Origin: Acholeplasmataceae bacterium
GTDB taxonomy: Bacteria; Bacillota_I; Bacilli_A; Acholeplasmatales; Acholeplasmataceae
Assembly (NCBI GenBank): GCA_003518475.1
Contig: DOYO01000108.1
Span: 1-18,347 of the forward strand
Direction: 5' to 3'
DNA: 18,347 nt
The translations under genes were made by a program, and so were the position numbers. Under the pieces are notes generated by a model. It was given only the letters and a program-made list of their open reading frames with translations, was not told where the DNA came from and made no database searches. This document shows, piece by piece, positions 14,377-18,347 of this stretch (within the stretch, counting starts at the first letter, position 1; every line of letters starts with the position of its first letter).

Positions 14377-14707
14377 CGAGACTACGTATGTTGACCGCGG
14401 TATCATCAAATGGGCTCCATTTGATGCCTTAGTGGGGTATCATTCCCTCATTCAAGAACTGAAATACCGCCTTGGCAAAAAGGATCAACCAGTTTTAAGT
14501 GATGATCAATATGAAGAAATGAACAGAAAACTTCAAATCGCAGTTTATCAGAATCTAGAAATTGAAGTTGAGTATTACAAAGATGGATATACCCGCTCCA
14601 GCCTCGGAACCATCAGAAAAATCGATTGGATCCAGCATGTGATTATCTTATCCACCTTTGAAAAAATCAGCGCGCATGATATCATCAATCTCCATCTGTT
14701 CAATTAG
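14369..14707 (+). CDS. YolD-like protein, partner of the Y-family polymerase
   Basis: A 112-residue protein with the YolD-like (PF08863-type) pattern. The opening 'YVDRGIIKWAPFDALVGYHSLIQEL' is typical of the family's 'DRGxxKWxxxxLxEH' start, and a small beta-rich domain ends in '...IRKIDWIQHVIIL'. These proteins are encoded next to UvrX/YqjW polymerases in Bacillus, and it has been suggested they act as UmuD-like partners; no protease motif is present here. TGGAGG (14357-14362) inside the end of the polymerase gene places the start at the ATG at 14369. This overlaps that gene's last codons by eight bases, so translation is coupled. The length is normal for the family. Confidence 0.85.
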   Translation: MHNETTYVDRGIIKWAPFDALVGYHSLIQELKYRLGKKDQPVLSDDQYEEMNRKLQIAVYQNLEIEVEYYKDGYTRSSLGTIRKIDWIQHVIILSTFEKISAHDIINLHLFN

Positions 14708-14708
14708 G

Positions 14709-14733
14709 AAAAGACTGGGTCCCCAGTCTTTTT
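14709..14733 (+). terminator. Intrinsic terminator after the yolD-like gene
   Basis: GACTGG (14713-14718) pairs with CCAGTC (14723-14728) around a four-base loop. Flanking AAAA and TTTT extend the stem, and five T's close it. Confidence 0.85.
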
Positions 14734-14748
14734 ATTTTATGGAAGAAA

Positions 14749-14757
14749 TGATATAAT
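14749..14757 (+). promoter_or_regulatory. Extended -10 promoter of the LtaS-like operon
   Basis: TGATATAAT, identical to the elements at 11613 and 13079, lies 15 bases past the preceding terminator. The -35 position falls in that terminator's T run. Confidence 0.65.
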
Positions 14758-14789
14758 ACAACTAATTACTGAAGGTGAATGTGGGGATT

Positions 14790-16760
14790 ATGGGAAAAAA
14801 ACAATTGAGAATACTGCTTTATGGAATGCTGGGATTATTCGCCTTATTGGTGATCAGACTCTTGTTTTTCCTTAAAGATGGAACAAACGACATCATTGAA
14901 TCAATCTTGATATGGACCATTTATGCCGGTTCTCTTTTTGTAGTCGCTTACTATATAATTCAAAAAAAAGAATCAATTCAAAAGGATTGGTTCTCATATA
15001 AAGACAAAATCATTTTCGTTTCAGCAATCCTGTGGATGGAAATCGCATTTTACATCAAAAATGAAATGGTTTTTTCGAAACTCTATCCAATCAGCATGTT
15101 GTTCATCCTTCTGGTGGTTGTCGCGGTTTCACTTCTGCTTCCTAAAAAGCTGAGTCGTATTTTTGATATTTTCATCGTATCTTTTCATACATTTTATTTA
15201 ATTGGACAGGACATTTACTACCGTATTTTTCATGAGTTTTTTAGTTTCAAAGAAGCTGGAACAATCAGGGAAGGTCTTGAATCAGGCGAAGGCATGTACC
15301 GTTTCGAATGGCTTCACGTCATGATTATCGCTGCGTTCGGATTATTCTTATATTCTTACATTAAAAATAAGTCCATTTCACATGTTCAACTTTCCAAGAA
15401 GAATCTAATATCGCTATTCACCTTCCCGATGATTTTATTTTTGCTTGTCAATTTCAACATGCAATATCCTGTAAAATCAGCGAGACTCCACACAAGCGAC
15501 CACTACCTCTATCAATCTGTCTTTTCAAGGAAGGATTTCGTGTCTAGATTCGGAACATTCAATCTATCATTTAGAGATGCTATTGATTTCATGACTCCAA
15601 TCCTCACGACCAGAAGAGATACCATTTATATTGAAGACTACTTCGAAAATCATATAAAAGAACATGATTTAAATGCATACTCTGCAATCTTCAAGGACAA
15701 AAATCTTGTGTTCATCTTGGCTGAATCCTATGATGAAATCGCATTTTCCATGGAACTGACTCCCAATCTTTATCGTTTGAAAACAGAAGGCATAGATTTT
15801 CAGAATCACTATACTCCTGTATTTCCAAGAACAACAAGCGATACTGAATTCATATTAAATACAAGTCTTATACCATCCATTGAGGATGGTCCAACATGCT
15901 ATGTATTTAACAAAAACAGTTATTCGACATCTCTCGCCAATTTGTTCAATCAAAATGGATACTTAACTTCTGCGATTCATAGCAACTATAAGGAATTTTA
16001 TACCAGACATCTCGTTTATGCGGGCTATGGATATGATCATTTTTATGGTCAGGATGAAATTGGTTTATCAGATGCTGATATGCGTTATGATTCCATATTT
16101 TATCAACAGGCAGTTGAATACATCATTCCTGATCAAAGCCCGTTCATGAGCTTCGTCATCACTTTATCAGGTCATTCTCCTTATGGAACGACAAACTTGG
16201 CAGCAAATAAGAATTACAATTTGGTGGATGCGTTTTATGGTGATGCTGTTCCCGATTCGGTCAAATATTATATCGCTACTCAAATCGAGCTTGATCTTTT
16301 TGTTGGAAAACTATTTGCAGACTTGACAAATCAGGGAATCCTTGATGATACTGTCATCATATTGACAGGTGATCATTATCCTTATACGCTTGAGCAGGAA
16401 GATTATGAATCCTATAGCGGATATACCGAAAACCATTTGAAGCAGCATGGGAACCTATACATGTGGACTGAAGGTCTACTCCATCAAGAAATCAGTCTAT
16501 TATCAAGTTCCTTTGACATTTTACCTATGATCAACAGCATGTTTGACTTAGGTGGAGATTATAACCATTATGTAGGAAACGATATCTTTGGTACTGAAGG
16601 AACGCTCGTCTATTATAAGGATTACTCCTTCTTTGACGGCATCCATCATGTCTATTTATCCGACATGCTCACCGATAGCAACCGAATCAAGATGAATCAG
16701 TCTAGTTTGTATTATGAAATTTCAAGAAAAATATTACGTACCAATTATTTCAAATCATAA
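14790..16760 (+). CDS. LtaS-like sulfatase-fold membrane enzyme (phosphoglycerol transferase family)
   Basis: A 656-residue membrane enzyme with five to seven N-terminal helices (within residues 8-223) and an extracellular alkaline-phosphatase/sulfatase-fold domain (about 303-610). Catalytic positions match lipoteichoic acid synthase. The metal ligand Glu312 is in 'NLVFILAESYDE', and the nucleophile Thr348 or 349 is in 'FPRTTSDTEF' (LtaS: 'GKTSDSE'). His462 is in 'TLSGHSPY', and Asp528-His529 in 'ILTGDHYPY'. The family moves phosphoglycerol from phosphatidylglycerol onto a glycolipid or glycan on the outer face of the membrane; the exact acceptor here is unknown. The start is uncertain. The ATG at 14790 has GGGG close upstream, whereas AAGGTGA at 14772-14778 would also suit the GTG at 14781. 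It is co-transcribed with the epimerase-fold gene 24 bases downstream. Confidence 0.88.
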   Translation: MGKKQLRILLYGMLGLFALLVIRLLFFLKDGTNDIIESILIWTIYAGSLFVVAYYIIQKKESIQKDWFSYKDKIIFVSAILWMEIAFYIKNEMVFSKLYPISMLFILLVVVAVSLLLPKKLSRIFDIFIVSFHTFYLIGQDIYYRIFHEFFSFKEAGTIREGLESGEGMYRFEWLHVMIIAAFGLFLYSYIKNKSISHVQLSKKNLISLFTFPMILFLLVNFNMQYPVKSARLHTSDHYLYQSVFSRKDFVSRFGTFNLSFRDAIDFMTPILTTRRDTIYIEDYFENHIKEHDLNAYSAIFKDKNLVFILAESYDEIAFSMELTPNLYRLKTEGIDFQNHYTPVFPRTTSDTEFILNTSLIPSIEDGPTCYVFNKNSYSTSLANLFNQNGYLTSAIHSNYKEFYTRHLVYAGYGYDHFYGQDEIGLSDADMRYDSIFYQQAVEYIIPDQSPFMSFVITLSGHSPYGTTNLAANKNYNLVDAFYGDAVPDSVKYYIATQIELDLFVGKLFADLTNQGILDDTVIILTGDHYPYTLEQEDYESYSGYTENHLKQHGNLYMWTEGLLHQEISLLSSSFDILPMINSMFDLGGDYNHYVGNDIFGTEGTLVYYKDYSFFDGIHHVYLSDMLTDSNRIKMNQSSLYYEISRKILRTNYFKS

Positions 16761-16784
16761 CGATCTTTAAAAGGAGTGATTAAC

Positions 16785-17792
16785 ATGAAGGTATTTATCG
16801 CAGGCGGAACAGGATTGATTGGAGCGAAGACAGCAGAGCTGCTCATTTCGCATGGTCATGAGGTTACCTCAATCGCTTTACCTCCCCTCCCGCAAAATGC
16901 AGGCATACCGAAAGAAATGAAGTTAACCTTCAAAAATTACATGGATATCAGCGATTTTGACCTTAAGTTGCTTTTTTCAGGCATGGATATTTTCATTTTC
17001 GCATCTGGGGTAGACGAGCGCGTCGAGTTTAGTTATCCTGTCTATGAGTCCTATCAAAAATATAACATTGATCCATTACAGAGAATGCTTTCGGCAGCTA
17101 AAAAAGCTGGCGTCAAAAAAGCGATTGTCTTGGGTTCATACTTCTCCTATTTCGCTAAAACCTGGAAAAATTTAAATTTATATGAGACACATCCCTACAT
17201 CAGAAGCCGCATTGATCAAGAAAACATGGCATTCTCATTTTCCGATGACTCCTTTGAAGTCATGGTTTTAGAACTACCTTACATTTTTGGTGCTCAAAAA
17301 GGTAGAAGACCGGTTTGGACCATGTTCGTTGATATGTTTGAAAAACCAAAAAGAATTCTATTTCCAAAAGGCGGTACGACAATGGTCACCTTGAACCAGG
17401 TCGCTCAAGCGATTGAAGGCGCGATCCTTAGCGGCCAAGGTAAAACCGCATATCCTGTCGGTTACTACAACATGACATGGGTTGAGCTGATCAAAATCAT
17501 TTTAGACGCGATGGGAACACCTGAAAAGAGAATCATAACGGTTCCAAACTTCCTCGCTCAAATCGGATTTAACCAAAAGAAAAAAGAGTATCAAAAAAAA
17601 GGAATCGAACCAGGACTCAATCCCAGTCAATTCCTTAAGGTCATGTCAAAAAATGCATTCATCAGTCCTGAATTCATGAAAGAATTAGGTGTTCAAGCAG
17701 ATGACATCAAGCAAGCAATCAAAGAATCTATCCAGTACGCGATGGAAATTAAAGAAAAACAGCTCGATGTCGTTGATATGAAGGTGAAATAA
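16785..17792 (+). CDS. NAD-dependent epimerase/dehydratase-fold protein
   Basis: A 335-residue extended short-chain dehydrogenase-type protein. GGTGLIG (residues 7-13) is a perfect TGxxGxxG-class dinucleotide loop after the first strand 'MKVFIA'. The catalytic Ser position is in 'LGSYFSYF' (117-123), but the expected YxxxK reads Tyr138-Ile-Arg-Ser-Arg142, with Arg in place of Lys. Activity may be altered, or the protein may bind NAD(P) without classic chemistry. 'LELPYIFGAQKGRRP' (163-175) is the usual substrate-domain entry, and the C-terminal third is helical. Start: AAAGGAG at 16769-16775 with the ATG at 16785. It follows the LtaS-like gene in the same operon, so an envelope sugar or lipid role is possible but unproven. 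Its TAA directly abuts the TAA of the opposing gene. Confidence 0.87.
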   Translation: MKVFIAGGTGLIGAKTAELLISHGHEVTSIALPPLPQNAGIPKEMKLTFKNYMDISDFDLKLLFSGMDIFIFASGVDERVEFSYPVYESYQKYNIDPLQRMLSAAKKAGVKKAIVLGSYFSYFAKTWKNLNLYETHPYIRSRIDQENMAFSFSDDSFEVMVLELPYIFGAQKGRRPVWTMFVDMFEKPKRILFPKGGTTMVTLNQVAQAIEGAILSGQGKTAYPVGYYNMTWVELIKIILDAMGTPEKRIITVPNFLAQIGFNQKKKEYQKKGIEPGLNPSQFLKVMSKNAFISPEFMKELGVQADDIKQAIKESIQYAMEIKEKQLDVVDMKVK

Positions 17793-18347
17793 TTAAATAT
17801 GGGTGATTTTAGGCATTTCAGTCAATGTGAAATTGGCTGAGTTAATACGGTATGTATTGGTTCCGTCTCCCTCGATCTGTTCAGGGTTCGTGAAATAAAG
17901 TTCACTGTTTCCTTTGACCTTTACACCCAGCAAGCTGGTAATATTGATATAAATCTTGATTTTAGAAAACACGTTGACTAAATTGGGATTGTAGAAAATA
18001 CTGTCATTTTTAATCACTAGATTAATGATGACATTATTTCTTTTTGTCTGTTCATTGTATAAGAGGAATGCTCTGCTTTCATGCTCTGACTTAGGAGTCA
18101 AGAATTCATAATTGATTCCATTTCTTTCAAACCTAAGTTTATCGAAGGTGATAGAGGAAACAGTTCTTCCTTCAATGACTCTAAATGGTATTTTAAGAGA
18201 TACGAAACGATAGTTTTCAGGGTGGTCAAACACATCCTGTTCATTGGTATGGTCTTCAATCATATGAAAAATCATTGATTTTCTTTGTAGCATCCGTTCC
18301 ACATATCGTTGAGATTCAGCATAGATCAGCATGCGGTCCATGAATTC
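17793..18347 (-). CDS. Hypothetical beta-rich protein, 5' end probably outside window
   Basis: I do not recognise this protein. The frame is open from the stop at 17793 to the window edge (185 codons). An ATG at 18341 is possible, but only six bases precede it, so whether it is the true start cannot be judged. The first 30 residues are helical and mixed-charge. The rest alternates short hydrophobic strands with polar turns ('YRFVSLKIPFRVIEG', 'NNVIINLVIKNDSIFYN', 'KIKIYINITSLLGVKVKG'), suggesting a beta-sandwich or PH-like fold. There are no Cys pairs, metal sites, signal peptide or membrane helix in the visible part. Codon use looks like its neighbours'. It converges on the epimerase-fold gene with no gap and no visible terminator. 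Confidence 0.65.
   Translation of the reverse strand, partial: EFMDRMLIYAESQRYVERMLQRKSMIFHMIEDHTNEQDVFDHPENYRFVSLKIPFRVIEGRTVSSITFDKLRFERNGINYEFLTPKSEHESRAFLLYNEQTKRNNVIINLVIKNDSIFYNPNLVNVFSKIKIYINITSLLGVKVKGNSELYFTNPEQIEGDGTNTYRINSANFTLTEMPKITHI

Noticed and set aside
18342..18347. EcoRI site GAATTC exactly at the window end, as a possible cloning junction
   Set aside because: One six-base site at an edge can be chance, and the reading frame continues through it without disruption.

Overview
The window looks like chromosomal DNA from an AT-rich, Gram-positive-lineage bacterium (Firmicutes, or a walled or wall-less relative near the Acholeplasma/Izemoplasma branch). The basis is low G+C, strong AAGGAGG-type ribosome binding sites, T-tailed intrinsic terminators, PadR/HAAS, YolD and LtaS-type families, and extended -10 promoters. 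All tryptophans are TGG and all full-length genes read through in the standard code, but none of the 16 visible stop codons is TGA (11 TAA, 5 TAG). The lineage is an inference; there is no rRNA, tRNA, mobile element or CRISPR array in the window.

Layout. Positions 1-419 (minus) hold the start of a membrane protein with three W-x-x-x-W-xx-FLLIP repeats, cut by the window edge. Next comes a plus-strand pair, GNAT acetyltransferase and RmlD-like reductase (556-1762), then a six-helix membrane protein (1848-2522) with its own promoter. Converging on it is a minus-strand PadR regulator / HAAS-domain membrane protein pair (3900-2569), with a palindrome between the -35 and -10 of the PadR promoter. 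An EamA exporter follows (4166-5092).

The centre, 5152-11531, is a cyclic-di-GMP block. A minus-strand operon encodes a triple-PAS GGDEF-HD-GYP protein and an SBP3-TM-GAF-GGDEF receptor. Divergent from it is a 7TMR-DISM-type GGDEF receptor. The 440-base divergent region carries two tandem TTAA boxes placed almost identically relative to the two outward promoters, plus a perfect 11-bp inverted repeat. This suggests shared control by an OmpR/PhoB-class regulator. None of the three GGDEF domains has the RxxD product-inhibition site.

The right-hand third is plus-strand housekeeping and repair: cyclophilin plus RluF-type pseudouridine synthase, a UvrX/YqjW-type Y-family polymerase with its YolD partner, and an LtaS-like sulfatase-fold membrane enzyme plus an epimerase-fold protein. 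The first gene of each of these three transcription units has the same extended -10, TGATATAAT, without a clear -35. The window closes with an unidentified minus-strand gene whose stop codon abuts that of the epimerase.

The most notable content is the c-di-GMP receptor cluster and its mirrored regulatory region. The rest is mostly recognisable families in ordinary arrangements.
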